Assembly: GCA_040004415.1 (NCBI GenBank)
Contig: JBDUAY010000332.1
Coordinates: 1-6,707 of the forward strand
DNA: 6,707 nucleotides
Direction of reading: 5' to 3'
Origin: JACMLD01 sp040004415
GTDB lineage: Bacteria; Bacteroidota; Bacteroidia; Chitinophagales; Chitinophagaceae
Shown here: positions 6,348 through 6,707 of the stretch, one piece after another
Position numbering within the stretch: the first letter of the stretch is position 1
Layout: each line of letters starts with the position of its first letter
The notes under the pieces: model-generated
Told to the model about the DNA's origin: nothing
What the model saw: the letters and a program-made list of their open reading frames with translations, nothing else
Database searches by the model: none
Program-made: the position numbers and the translations under genes

Positions 6348-6707
6348 ATGCAAACCAGGCTACATTGCGTTTTATTTTTTTTACTGCTAACAACCATAGC
6401 AAGATCGCAGGATGAAACATCCGCCGATTCCTCCAGCCTGTTAGAAACCGTAACTGTTAAGGCGTTTGAGCAACACAAACAATTAAAAGAAGTGTCTGCA
6501 GCCGTAGTGCTTATCAATAAAGCGCAGCTGGACCGTTTTAGCAATATATCGCTGGTTCCCGCGGTAAATAGTGTGCCGGGCGTTAGAATGGAAGAGCGAT
6601 CTCCGGGGAGTTACCGCATTAATATCCGTGGCAGTACTTTGCGGTCTCCCTTTGGCGTTAGAAACGTAAAAGTGTATTGGAATGATATTCCTTTTACAGA
6701 CGCGGGC
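6348..6707 (+). CDS. TonB-dependent outer-membrane receptor, N-terminal part (runs off the window)
   Basis: This is the first 120 codons of a TonB-dependent receptor, which imports a scarce ligand (siderophore, vitamin or similar) across the outer membrane with energy from TonB. A signal peptide with hydrophobic core VLFFLLLTTIA (8-18) is followed by a likely cleavage site near ARSQ (18-21). A TonB-box-like segment ETVTVKA (33-39) comes next, then the start of the plug domain. Plug features include VNSVPGVRMEER (73-84), INIRGSTLRSPFGVRN (91-106) and VKVYWNDIPFTDAG (107-120), the usual IRG and D-I-P-x-T-D motifs. There is no N-terminal carboxypeptidase-like domain, so it is not SusC-type; a FecA/BtuB-like siderophore or cofactor receptor is more likely, but the ligand cannot be named. 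The ATG at 6348 is chosen because it opens directly into the signal peptide and sits 24 nt after a consensus -7 element. The reading frame is open to the last base; most of the plug and all of the barrel lie outside. Confidence 0.92.
   Translation, partial: MQTRLHCVLFFLLLTTIARSQDETSADSSSLLETVTVKAFEQHKQLKEVSAAVVLINKAQLDRFSNISLVPAVNSVPGVRMEERSPGSYRINIRGSTLRSPFGVRNVKVYWNDIPFTDAG

Noticed and set aside
6335..6544. Minus-strand 69-codon open frame over the receptor start
   Set aside because: It is the reverse of the signal peptide and plug of a clear TonB-dependent receptor and shows no family features.
6348..6707. SusC-type polysaccharide receptor
   Set aside because: The plug follows the signal peptide and TonB-box segment almost directly; the N-terminal carboxypeptidase-like domain of SusC proteins is absent, and no SusD gene is seen.

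Overview
The window looks like chromosomal DNA of a Bacteroidota bacterium, probably near the Chitinophagaceae. That placement is inferred from protein style (a Bacteroidota-type TolC protein and a TonB-dependent receptor plug), start sites without a Shine-Dalgarno sequence, moderate GC, and a perfect match to the Bacteroidota -7 promoter consensus TAnnTTTG. No tRNA, rRNA, CRISPR array, transposase or phage gene was seen.

Layout, left to right. Positions 1-50 are a GC-richer tract that does not fit the gene it interrupts. Positions 43-564 (minus) hold the N-terminal half of a glycerol-3-phosphate dehydrogenase (GpsA), which is cut off there. Positions 565-654 are intergenic and mostly filled by a 20-bp inverted repeat (19 of 20 positions match). 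Positions 655-2046 (minus) encode a HlyD/MacA-type periplasmic adaptor, and 2125-3606 (minus) a TolC-type outer-membrane channel. Positions 3733-4896 (minus) encode a PLP enzyme of the Cys/Met metabolism family that most resembles MetC-type C-S lyases. Positions 4899-6281 (minus) encode a 12-helix APC-family amino acid permease. Positions 6282-6347 are a short divergent promoter region. Positions 6348-6707 (plus) hold the start of a TonB-dependent receptor that runs off the window.

The minus-strand genes are transcribed in the order permease, lyase, TolC, adaptor, gpsA. The permease and lyase are separated by 2 nt and are almost certainly one unit: import of an amino acid, probably sulfur-containing, followed by its cleavage. 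TolC and adaptor form a second unit, two parts of a tripartite export system whose inner-membrane pump is not in the window. The receptor reads the other way from the shared 66-bp region and would take up a ligand across the outer membrane.

I found no convincing new biological system. The observations most worth checking are the inverted repeat ahead of gpsA, the abrupt break in gpsA, the export pair without a pump, the permease/lyase pair with its variant active-site loop, and a possible operator in the divergent region.
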